A model generated the notes under the pieces. That model was given only the letters and a program-made list of their open reading frames with translations. It had not been told where the DNA came from and searched no databases. A DNA stretch of 64,000 nt from Marinibaculum pumilum (lineage in GTDB: Bacteria > Pseudomonadota > Alphaproteobacteria > Ferrovibrionales > Ferrovibrionaceae), in the NCBI RefSeq assembly GCF_042646425.1, contig NZ_JBHRTR010000054.1:1-64000 (forward strand). Reading direction: 5' to 3'. A program made the translations under genes and the position numbers. Shown in pieces: positions 1-7,512 of this stretch (its first letter is position 1; each line of letters opens with the position of its first letter).

Positions 1-8
1 TGGCTCAT
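1..8 (-). CDS. 5' end of a gene running off the left edge
   Basis: Only the first two codons and part of the third (Met-Ser-His/Gln) lie inside the window. The call rests on an ATG at 8..6 on the minus strand preceded by a strong Shine-Dalgarno stretch (GAGGAGGA, 21..14) at 5 nt spacing. The ribosome binding site overlaps a 7-bp inverted repeat (11-31). Product unknown. Confidence 0.4.
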
Positions 9-10
9 CA

Positions 11-31
11 AAGCTCCTCCTCACGGAGCTT
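11..31 (-). promoter_or_regulatory. Hairpin overlapping the ribosome binding site of the left-edge gene
   Basis: Arms AAGCTCC and GGAGCTT (7 bp, perfect) flank a 7-nt loop. In the minus-strand transcript the loop and 3' arm contain the GAGGAGG ribosome binding site of the gene starting at position 8. Such a hairpin could mask translation initiation. The flank from 32 to 85 is unusually AT-rich for this window and probably holds the promoter, but I could not assign convincing -35/-10 boxes. From 86 to 211 I see nothing else. Confidence 0.35.
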
Positions 32-211
32 GAATCACTGTTCGCAATCCCATGCTACAAATTTATGAGTTTACGACCTAGCGCATCGGGCGGCGTCTCT
101 CCCAGTGCCTGCAGCAATGCGGCGGCAAAGGGCGCGGCGGGCGTGGCCTATCCCAGATGCCCGCCGGGCAGGCGTCGGATGCCTGCAGATGCGGCACCGG
201 ACCCTCTTGCT

Positions 212-1063
212 TCAGCCGGCCTCGACGACCATCAGGCAGCCGGCGGCCTGGTCGGGCGGCAGCCAGGTGCGGCCACCGGCCTCCCGGGGCGCGAAGCCGG
301 ACTGGCGCAGCCGGCCGGCGAAATCCGCCGGCTGCGGATGGGCGACCGCAAAGCCCACCAGGCGATCGCCCCCGCCCGCCAGCGCCGCGCCGGGGAACTC
401 CGCCTCGGCCTCGTCCGGCGTAAGGATCCGCAGCGCCACCGCGCCGATCCGCAGGGCAATGGGCCGGCCGTCGTCGCGCCCTGCGCCCCATACATCCACA
501 TAGTGGGCCGCCACGGCCTCCGGGTCGTCCGCCACGGCGATGATCGCGGTCATCCGGGACACGCCGTTCGCACGGCTGGTGAAGTCGGGTCGCAGGTAAT
601 GCTCTATGGTCCTGTACTGGCAGAGGTTCCAGTAGAACGGCGACTGCCCGGGGCGGGGGATGACGACGGCGAAGGACGGACGGATCGTCTCGCCCGACGG
701 CAGGACCCAGTCGCGCTGGATCGGCACCGGCCCCTCCGCCGCATAGCCGCGGCCGCGCAGGGCCCGGGCCGAGGCCTCCGCATCCGCCGAACTCAGCACC
801 ATCGAGACCGGGCGGCCCGCGGGGCGCAGGATCGCCGGCATCAGCGGTATCGCCTTTTCCGCATCGTCGAGGGCCATCAGCTCGATGAAGTTGGCGGCGC
901 CGTGCCGCAGCTGGGGAAAGCTGATCAGCCTGTTGCTCAGGCCCGGCATCTGGCTGCGCGGCGTCGCCGTGAAGCCCATCCGTTCGAAAAGTACGCCCGC
1001 CTCCTCGCTGTCGGCCACGCTGACCATCAGATGGTCGATATCGACGAACGCGGTCTCGCCCAT
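212..1063 (-). CDS. VOC-superfamily (glyoxalase-like) protein
   Basis: A 283-residue protein of the vicinal oxygen chelate superfamily, closest in style to the glyoxalase-like domain family with two tandem modules. Module 1 starts at residue 4 with VDIDHLMVSV and ends near 140; module 2 runs from about 145 with an RMTAIIAVADDPEAVAAHYVD start. The ATG at 1063 is chosen over an upstream ATG at 1150 because it follows AAGGAA at about 8 nt and begins right at the domain. VOC proteins include dioxygenases, isomerases and resistance proteins, so the substrate cannot be named. It is transcribed away from the coiled-coil gene at 1247 and shares a divergent promoter region with it. Confidence 0.8.
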   Translation of the reverse strand: MGETAFVDIDHLMVSVADSEEAGVLFERMGFTATPRSQMPGLSNRLISFPQLRHGAANFIELMALDDAEKAIPLMPAILRPAGRPVSMVLSSADAEASARALRGRGYAAEGPVPIQRDWVLPSGETIRPSFAVVIPRPGQSPFYWNLCQYRTIEHYLRPDFTSRANGVSRMTAIIAVADDPEAVAAHYVDVWGAGRDDGRPIALRIGAVALRILTPDEAEAEFPGAALAGGGDRLVGFAVAHPQPADFAGRLRQSGFAPREAGGRTWLPPDQAAGCLMVVEAG

Positions 1064-1246
1064 TGCCCGTTCCTTCCCCTTCGTCGCGCCGGGCGGCCAA
1101 TGGCCATCCGCCGGTCGAGGATGATCGCAAGCTTCGGGCGGAACCGCCATGTCGCGCCATCCGGCCGCACCGGATCCAAAGCCGTGGCACCTGTCGGTGG
1201 CGGATGCTAGACCAGCGGCCTGCTATCGTCCGAACGGAGGGGTCCG

Positions 1247-1765
1247 GTGTCCGAGCATTCTTCGCGATCACAGCAGAGCGAGCTGTCGCAGCGCCTGAAG
1301 CGCCTGCCGGGGCAGCTTCTCCTGGCGCTGGTGAATGCCACCGCGGTCCTGGTGATCCTGGCCGCGATCCTGGTCCTGGTCGCGATCGGCCGGGCGGAGG
1401 ATGTCGCCGGCCGGGTCTCCGCCACCGTGACCGAGGCGCTGGCCGCGCACCTGCCCGGCAAGCCCGGTGCCCTGCGGGAGGAGATCGCCGGCCTGCGCAG
1501 CGACCTTGCTGCCTTCCGCAGCAATGCGGGCACATCCGCGGACGCAGCGGCGGCCCGCCTGGACGCGCGGATCGCCGGGCTGGAGGCGCAGCTCGGAGAG
1601 CTTCAGGGCAACCTGCAGCAGCTGTCGGCGGCCGGCGCCGACATCACCCGGAAGACCGCCGAGGAAGCCGGTGCCGCCATCGGCCAGTCCTTGGGCGCGG
1701 TGCTCGCCTGTCGCCAGCCGGCCCTGGCGGACGCATCCGCGCAGCCGCCGGCTGCGGCCGACTGA
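1247..1765 (+). CDS. Membrane-anchored coiled-coil protein, function unknown
   Basis: A 172-residue protein starting at GTG 1247, with GGAGG 6 nt upstream. One hydrophobic helix spans about residues 23-47 (LLLALVNATAVLVILAAILV). It is followed by a heptad-rich Ala/Leu/Glu stretch (about 70-130, including a segment AARLDARIAGLEAQLGELQ) predicted to form a coiled coil in the periplasm or cytoplasm. No enzymatic motif is visible and I do not recognise a family. The gene ends 4 bp before the convergent quinone oxidoreductase gene. The protein may be a structural or scaffold component; this is inference from shape only. Confidence 0.65.
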   Translation: MSEHSSRSQQSELSQRLKRLPGQLLLALVNATAVLVILAAILVLVAIGRAEDVAGRVSATVTEALAAHLPGKPGALREEIAGLRSDLAAFRSNAGTSADAAAARLDARIAGLEAQLGELQGNLQQLSAAGADITRKTAEEAGAAIGQSLGAVLACRQPALADASAQPPAAAD

Positions 1766-1769
1766 CGGG

Positions 1770-2753
1770 TCAGCTGCCGGCGACTTCCAGCACCACCCTG
1801 CCCTGCACCTCGCGGTCGGCAACCATGCGCATCGCCTCCGCCGCCTCGGCCAACGGCAGGACGCGGTCGACATGGGGCGTCAGCCGGCCTTCCGCGACCA
1901 GGTCGACCACCTTCTGCTGGGCAGCGGACGAGTCCTCGGGGCAGCGGTCGTTCCAGGCGCCGACGAAGGCGCCGACCACGGCATAGTTCTTCAAGAGCGG
2001 CAGGTTCATCGGCAGGGAGGGGATCTCGCCCGCGACGAAGCCGATCGGCATCAGCCGGCCGTTCCAGGCCATCAGCCGGCCCATCGTCATGAAGGTATCG
2101 CCGCCCAGCATCTCGAAGCAGACATCGACACCCGCGCCGTCGGTCAGCGCCTTGATCCGCGAGCGCAGGTCCTCGGTCCGCAGGTTGATCACCTCCGACG
2201 CGCCGTACCGGCGCACGATCTCCGCCTTCGCATCGTCGCCGATACCGGCGATCACCCGGGCCCCCAGCATGCGGCCGACATCGACGGTCGCCAGGCCGAC
2301 CCCGCCGGCGGCGCCGGTCACGAACAGGGTCTCGCCCGGCTGCAGGTTGGCCTGTTCGACCAGGCTGTACCAGGCGGTCAGATAGCCCTGCGCAACAGTG
2401 GAGGCGGTCTTCAGGTCCACCTCGTCGGGCACCGTGGTACAGCGCCAATGCTTGATCGCCATGCGCTCCGCGAAGGCACCGTACCAGCCGGTGCCCACGA
2501 CCCGGTCGCCGGGGCTGAAGCCGGCCACTTCCGGACCGACCGCGACCACCGTGCCGGCGGCGTCGGTGCCCGGCACATAGGGCAGGTCGGGCCGCAACTG
2601 GTAGCCGCCCTGGGTCATCAGCAGGTCCATGAAATTGACCGCCGCGCTGTCGACCGCGATCACCACCTCATCCGCCGCCGCAACAGGTGACGGCGCATCG
2701 CCCAGCGCCAGGGCGTCCGGCCCCTCGAAAGCATGACAGAGCATTGCCCTCAT
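1770..2753 (-). CDS. NADPH:quinone oxidoreductase, zinc-independent MDR family
   Basis: A 327-residue medium-chain dehydrogenase/reductase of the zeta-crystallin/quinone oxidoreductase type. An N-terminal GroES-like catalytic domain (about 1-125, with the YVPGTDAAGTV segment) precedes a Rossmann domain containing the dinucleotide motif VTGAAGGVGLA near residue 150. The cysteine/histidine zinc ligands of alcohol dehydrogenases are absent, as expected for quinone or enoyl reductases. The ATG at 2753 follows GGAGGG at 8 nt; a 43-codon longer frame lacks such a site. The lipid kinase gene lies 171 bp upstream on the same strand; the convergent neighbour ends 4 bp away. The physiological substrate is unknown. 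Confidence 0.88.
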   Translation of the reverse strand: MRAMLCHAFEGPDALALGDAPSPVAAADEVVIAVDSAAVNFMDLLMTQGGYQLRPDLPYVPGTDAAGTVVAVGPEVAGFSPGDRVVGTGWYGAFAERMAIKHWRCTTVPDEVDLKTASTVAQGYLTAWYSLVEQANLQPGETLFVTGAAGGVGLATVDVGRMLGARVIAGIGDDAKAEIVRRYGASEVINLRTEDLRSRIKALTDGAGVDVCFEMLGGDTFMTMGRLMAWNGRLMPIGFVAGEIPSLPMNLPLLKNYAVVGAFVGAWNDRCPEDSSAAQQKVVDLVAEGRLTPHVDRVLPLAEAAEAMRMVADREVQGRVVLEVAGS

Positions 2754-2924
2754 GCGGCACCCTCCCGACACGGGGGCATGGCGGCAGGCAGTCTCACGGC
2801 TTCGGTTCGGGTCATGTGGCTCATCATCCGGCTGGCAGGAATCATGCCGGCCCGGCGGCTGCCGGGCCATGCTGCACTGCAACCATAGCAGGACCTGGCG
2901 GGGTTTGCGGAACCGGCGCCCGCC

Positions 2925-3848
2925 TCAAGCCAAAGCCGGGGCGGGGTAGTGCGCAGGGACGGCCAGGTGGACCTCCTGCTCTGTCAGGCCGATCACCGCC
3001 GGCAGTCCGGCCAGGATATCGCCATCGCCCTGGACCGGGTCGCCGGGCGGGCCGGCCACCTCGACCCGCTGCGCCGGCACGATGCGCACCATGGCGCTGC
3101 GCTCCAGGCGGCCGAACGCCAGCGCCGTGAGGCAGGCCGCCATCGCCGGCGCGCCGCTGCGCAGGAACAGTGCCGCATGCAGCTGCGGCACCGCCTGGTC
3201 GGCCTCGGGCGCCAGGACGAAGCGTCCGCCGTAGAGCCGTCCGCGGGCCACGATCAGGGTCGAGGTGTCGCACCGCTCGCCGTCCACGCGGACCTCCAGC
3301 AGCGGAAAGCGATAGACCGCCAGCTGGCGCAGCATCTCACGGAATTAGGCGGCCTTGCCCAGGCGGCGCTTGACCGGCTTGGGGATCGCCCGCACCGCAT
3401 GGGCGTCGAAGCCGATGCCCGCCATCATCATGAAGCGGCGGCCGTTCACCACGCCGGGCCGCACCGCCAGCCGCCGGGGCGCCAGCAGGCAGGAAACGAT
3501 CTGATCCGGTCCCGTGCCCAACCCGATTTCGTGCGCCAGGACGTTCGCGGTGCCCAGCGGGATCAGGCCCAGCGGCGGCGAACCGGCGTGAAGGCCGTTC
3601 ACCGCATCGTTGATGGTGCCGTCGCCGCCGGCCACGGCGATCAGGTCGAAGGCCTGCCGGTCCGCGGCACGGGCCAGGCGCATCGGATCGCCGGCGCCCT
3701 CGGTCCGGCGCACGACGATCTCGCAGCCGGCGGTGGCCAGCGCGCCCAGAACGGAGCTGAACCGTTCGAAGCGCCGCCAACTGGCGGCATGGTTGTGGAT
3801 GACCAGGATGCACAGCCTGTCCGGGCCCGGCGGCACGGGAACATGCAT
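2925..3848 (-). pseudogene. Diacylglycerol/lipid kinase (YegS/DagK family) split by an in-frame TAA
   Basis: Read through, this is a 307-codon lipid kinase of the diacylglycerol kinase catalytic family, the normal family length. The N-terminal part (3848 to 3345) has the nucleotide-binding GGDGTINDAVNGL motif near residue 75 and the PLGTANVLA motif near 98. It ends at a TAA (3347..3345) after KPVKRRLGKAA. The same frame then continues as FREMLRQLAVYRFPLLEVRV and the rest of the C-terminal lid domain to 2925. An aromatic residue (TAC/TAT) would be expected at the stop, so a single substitution explains it. The downstream half has its own ATG at 3335, only 10 nt after the stop with a weak GTGAG upstream, so reinitiation into two fragments is conceivable. 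A sequencing error is also possible. Confidence 0.75.
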
Positions 3849-3898
3849 GGCGATCGTCTTGCCCCCTGAAGCGATCGGCCCGCGCGGGTAACCGGGTC

Positions 3899-3953
3899 AG
3901 GAAGGCAGGCGCGCCGGAAATGGGAACTGCGACCGCTCTCCGCCTGCCTTCCT
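3899..3953. repeat. 13-bp perfect inverted repeat between carboxylase and lipid kinase genes
   Basis: Arms AGGAAGGCAGGCG (3899-3911) and its exact complement (3941-3953) enclose a 29-nt loop. It lies just after the carboxylase stop (3976) and before the lipid kinase start, both on the minus strand. There is no T-tract on the minus-strand side, so it is not a classic intrinsic terminator. It may act as a transcript 3'-end stabiliser, a Rho-associated structure or a protein site. Confidence 0.5.
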
Positions 3954-3975
3954 GTGCGGTGGCGGGGAAAGCGCC

Positions 3976-6900
3976 CTACCAGGCGTCGATCATCGGCCGC
4001 TTCTTCCCCTCTCGCGGCGGAACGGGGCGTTGCGCCGCCAGCAGGCTGGCCAGCCAGTGCCGGGTTTCCGCCGGGTCGATGGTGTCGTCGATGGCGAAGC
4101 TGGTGGAGCGGGCCAGCGCCTTGCCCTCCTCGTAGGCGGCGGCGACCATCTCGTCATAGGCCTGCCGCCGCGCGGCAGGGTCCTCGATCGCGGCCAGCTC
4201 CGCCCGGTAGCCAAGCTTCACCTGCCCCTCCAGCCCCATCGAGCCGAACTCCCCCGTCGGCCAGGAGACGGCGAAGTTCGGCGCGCGGAAATTGCCGCCC
4301 GCCATGCCGATCGCACCCAGGCCATAGGCCTTGCGCAGCACCACGGTGAAATAGGGCACCGACAGGTTGGCACCGACCACGAACAGCCGCGCGGCATGGC
4401 GCACCAGGGCGGTACGCTCCGCCTCCGGCCCGACCATGATGCCCGGCGTGTCGCAGAGGAACAGCAGGGGGATGTCGAAAGCGTCGCAGAGCTGCATGAA
4501 GCGCGCCGCCTTGTCCGACCCCTCACTGTCGATCGCGCCGCCCAGATGGGCGGGATCGTTCGCGACGATGCCGACCGGCCGGCCTTCCACCCGCGCCAGG
4601 GCGGTCACCATGGTACGGCCGAAGCCGCCGCGCAGTTCCAGCATCGAGCCTTCGTCGGCGAGGGTCTCGATCACGCGCCGTACCTGGTAGACCCGCAGGC
4701 GGTTCTCCGGCACCAGGCTGCGCATCCGTCGCTGGTCGGGCGCGGTCCAGTCGCGCAGGCGGCCCTGGAAGTAGGACAGGTAGCGCCGGGCGACCGAAAC
4801 CGCCTCCGCCTCGTCGGCGGTGACGCAGTCGATCACGCCGTTGGCCGCCTGCTCCGACACCGGGCCGATCTCCTCCGGCGTGAAGATGCCCAGGCCGCCG
4901 CCCTCGATCATCGCCGGACCGCCCATGCCGATATTGGCGTCGGCCGCGGCTATCACCACGTCGCAGCAGCCCAGCAGCGCCGCATTGCCGGCGAAGCAGC
5001 GGCCGGAGACGATGCCGACCATCGGCACCAGGCCCGACAGGCGGGCGAAATGGTGGAAGGTGTTCTGCCCGACGAAACCGCCGTAATCGCCGTCGCCGGG
5101 CCTGCCGCCGCCGCCCTCGGCGAACAGCACCAGCGGCATGCGGCCGCGCTCCGCCACCTCCAGCAGGCGATCGGTCTTCCAATGGTTGTGGACACCCTGC
5201 GTGCCGGCGAAGACGGTATAGTCGTAGGCCAGCACCGCGGCCCGCGCCTGCGGATCGTCGAACAGGTCGCCATTGACCCGCCCCACCCCGGTCACCAGGC
5301 CGTCGGCCGGGCTGCGCTCCAGCAGGTCGGCCATGTCGCGGCGGCGGCGCTGCGCCGCCACCACCAGCGGCCCGTATTCCACGAAACTGTCCGGATCGAC
5401 CAGGTCGGCGACATTCTCCCGCACCGTGCGCTGGCCGGTCTTTCGCCGCCGGGCGACGGCCGCCGGCCGGCCCGCATCCGCGGTCATGGCGCGGCGGGCC
5501 AGCACCTCCGCCAGGTCGGGGCGGATATGATCCGGATCCTCCGCCTCCACCGTCGCGGCGGTCGGGCCGCCGCCCTCAGCCGGCTCCAGCACCAGCAGCA
5601 GCTCGTCCTCCCACAGGGTGTCGCCGGGGCCGGCATGCAGGGCGCGGACGATGCCGGAGGCTTCCGCGGCGATCACATGTTCCATCTTCATCGCCTCCAT
5701 CACCGCCAGCTGCGTACCGGCGGCGACCCGGTCGCCCTCCGCAACCGCCAGGGAGACGATGGTCCCCTGCAGCGGGGTGCGCACCGCCTGCATCCCGTCG
5801 GGCACGGCCCGCTCGGCGGCGGCCCCCGCCGCCTCGCCGCGGCCCGACGATTGGCCATAGGCCAGCACGGCCAGCGGATCGCCATGGTCGACCTGTGCGC
5901 CGGCACGGGCCGCACGGCCGGCGCCCGCTACGGCCGGTGCCGGCGCCGGAGCATGAAGCTGCGGATGGTCCGCCGCGGCAACCAGCGCGCCGGCATGGGC
6001 GGCGACGAAGCCGGTGTCGACCGCGCCGGCCCGCACCGCCTCGTGGCGCAGCAGCGCCTGCAGGAAGGGGATGTTGGTCGGCACCCCGGCAATGCGGAAC
6101 TCGCACAGGGCGCGATAGGCCCGCGCGGCCAGGTCTTCCGGCCGGCCCGACGGCGCATGCACGATCAGCTTCGCCAGCAGGGAATCGTAGGCCGGGCTGG
6201 TGGCGAGGCCGGCATAGCCGCAGCCATCGACCCGGATGCCCGGGCCGGAGGGCGGCTCGTAGACCGACAGGGTGCCGCCGCCGGGGCGCGCCTCGCCATC
6301 GGCCGTCATCGTCTCGGTGTTGATCCGCAGCTGCATCGCCATGCCGCGCGGCGCCGGCGGCGGTCCGTCCAGGCCCAGCGCCGCCAGGTCCGCGCCGGCG
6401 GCGAGCCGCAGCTGCAGTTCCACCAGGTCCATGCCGGTCACCGCCTCGGTCACCGTATGCTCCACCTGCAGGCGGGGATTGGCCTCGATGAAGAAGAAGC
6501 TGCCCTCTGCCGGGTCGACCAGGAACTCGACAGTCCCCAGGCCGCGATAGCCGGCGGCGGCCGTCAGCCGCACCGCCGCCTGCAGCAGCCGGTCGCGCAG
6601 GGCCGGGTCCAGGCCGGGCACCGGCGCCAGCTCGACGATCTTCTGCCGCCGGCGCTGCAGGGAGCAGTCGCGTTCCCACAGATGCGCCGCGGCCACGCCG
6701 TCGCCCAGGACCTGCACCTCGACATGGCGGGCCGCCGTCAGCAGGCGCTCGACATAGAGGGTGCCGTCGCCGAAGGCGCTCTCCGCCTCCGACCGGCAGC
6801 GGGAGAAGGCCTCCTCCAGCGCCGCCGGGTCGGTTACCGGCCGCATGCCGCGGCCGCCGCCGCCGGCCACCGCCTTCACCATCACCGCCCCGCCCGGCCC

Positions 6901-7368
6901 CAGCTCCGCCAGGAATGCCCTTGCCGTGGCGAGGTCGGTCGGCGCCGCGGTGCCGGGCAGGACCGGCACGCCCTCCGCCTCTGCCAGCCTGCGGGCGGCA
7001 TGCTTGTCGCCGAACAGCGCCAGCGCCTCCGGCGACGGGCCGACGAAGGCCAGGCCCGCGCCTGCGCAGGCGCGGGCGAAATCCGCATTCTCCGCCAGGA
7101 AGCCATAGCCGGGATGGATCATGGTCGCGCGCGCGGCGCGGGCGGCATCGATCACCGCGGCGATGTCCAGATAGGCCGCAACGCCGCGCCCCGGCAGCTG
7201 CACCGCCGTATCCGCCATGCGGACATGCAGGCCGACCGCATCGTCGACCGGGTGCACGGCCACGCTGGGGAGGCCCAGCGCCGCCGCGGTGCGGCAGATC
7301 CGGATGGCGATCTCGCCGCGATTGGCGACGAGCAGCCTGCCCGTCTTTTCCCCCTTGCCGTCTGTCAT
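3976..7368 (-). CDS. Single-chain biotin-dependent acyl-CoA carboxylase (BC-BCCP-CT fusion)
   Basis: A 1130-residue enzyme carrying all parts of a biotin-dependent carboxylase on one chain. The biotin carboxylase domain (about 10-455) shows ATP-grasp loop KAVAGGGGRGM and the EANPRLQVEHTVTE catalytic segment. The biotin carrier segment VMEAMKMEH places the biotinylated lysine at K561. The carboxyltransferase domain (about 640-1130) contains both the beta-like part (FAEGGGGRPGDGDYGG) and the alpha-like part (ending near the C-terminus). This order matches the long-chain acyl-CoA carboxylase-like family in bacteria, which accepts several acyl-CoAs; the true substrate is not evident. ATG 7368 is preferred because MTDGKGEKTGRLLVANRGE gives a normal BC start. 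It lies downstream of the ahpF terminator and is probably expressed on its own. Confidence 0.92.
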   Translation of the reverse strand: MTDGKGEKTGRLLVANRGEIAIRICRTAAALGLPSVAVHPVDDAVGLHVRMADTAVQLPGRGVAAYLDIAAVIDAARAARATMIHPGYGFLAENADFARACAGAGLAFVGPSPEALALFGDKHAARRLAEAEGVPVLPGTAAPTDLATARAFLAELGPGGAVMVKAVAGGGGRGMRPVTDPAALEEAFSRCRSEAESAFGDGTLYVERLLTAARHVEVQVLGDGVAAAHLWERDCSLQRRRQKIVELAPVPGLDPALRDRLLQAAVRLTAAAGYRGLGTVEFLVDPAEGSFFFIEANPRLQVEHTVTEAVTGMDLVELQLRLAAGADLAALGLDGPPPAPRGMAMQLRINTETMTADGEARPGGGTLSVYEPPSGPGIRVDGCGYAGLATSPAYDSLLAKLIVHAPSGRPEDLAARAYRALCEFRIAGVPTNIPFLQALLRHEAVRAGAVDTGFVAAHAGALVAAADHPQLHAPAPAPAVAGAGRAARAGAQVDHGDPLAVLAYGQSSGRGEAAGAAAERAVPDGMQAVRTPLQGTIVSLAVAEGDRVAAGTQLAVMEAMKMEHVIAAEASGIVRALHAGPGDTLWEDELLLVLEPAEGGGPTAATVEAEDPDHIRPDLAEVLARRAMTADAGRPAAVARRRKTGQRTVRENVADLVDPDSFVEYGPLVVAAQRRRRDMADLLERSPADGLVTGVGRVNGDLFDDPQARAAVLAYDYTVFAGTQGVHNHWKTDRLLEVAERGRMPLVLFAEGGGGRPGDGDYGGFVGQNTFHHFARLSGLVPMVGIVSGRCFAGNAALLGCCDVVIAAADANIGMGGPAMIEGGGLGIFTPEEIGPVSEQAANGVIDCVTADEAEAVSVARRYLSYFQGRLRDWTAPDQRRMRSLVPENRLRVYQVRRVIETLADEGSMLELRGGFGRTMVTALARVEGRPVGIVANDPAHLGGAIDSEGSDKAARFMQLCDAFDIPLLFLCDTPGIMVGPEAERTALVRHAARLFVVGANLSVPYFTVVLRKAYGLGAIGMAGGNFRAPNFAVSWPTGEFGSMGLEGQVKLGYRAELAAIEDPAARRQAYDEMVAAAYEEGKALARSTSFAIDDTIDPAETRHWLASLLAAQRPVPPREGKKRPMIDAW

Positions 7369-7430
7369 CTGGCGACGCGTCCTCCCCGTTTCCCTGTTTG
7401 CCGGGAAGGATAGCGGGCAGGCGGGGGCCT

Positions 7431-7471
7431 GAGAAAGAAAGATGCGGCACCGCTCATCGCGGCGCCGCATC
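7431..7471 (-). terminator. Rho-independent terminator of ahpCF
   Basis: In the minus-strand transcript, GATGCGGCGCCGC (7471..7459) pairs with GCGGTGCCGCATC (7453..7441) over 13 bp with one G-U pair and a 5-nt loop. It is followed directly by TTTCTTTCT (7440..7432). It begins 42 nt after the ahpF stop codon, which makes it the clearest intrinsic terminator in the window. Confidence 0.88.
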
Positions 7472-7512
7472 CTGTCTTCAGTCGGAAGGCCCGCCTTCGT
7501 CAGGTTGCCAGG

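Noticed and set aside
3336..3344. Frameshift instead of nonsense in the lipid kinase
   Set aside because: Both halves lie in the same reading frame with no indel, so one substitution to TAA is sufficient.
4030..7413. 1127-codon open frame antisense to the carboxylase
   Set aside because: No family features; it arises because high third-position GC removes stop codons on the opposite strand. The forward gene is fully conserved across three domains.
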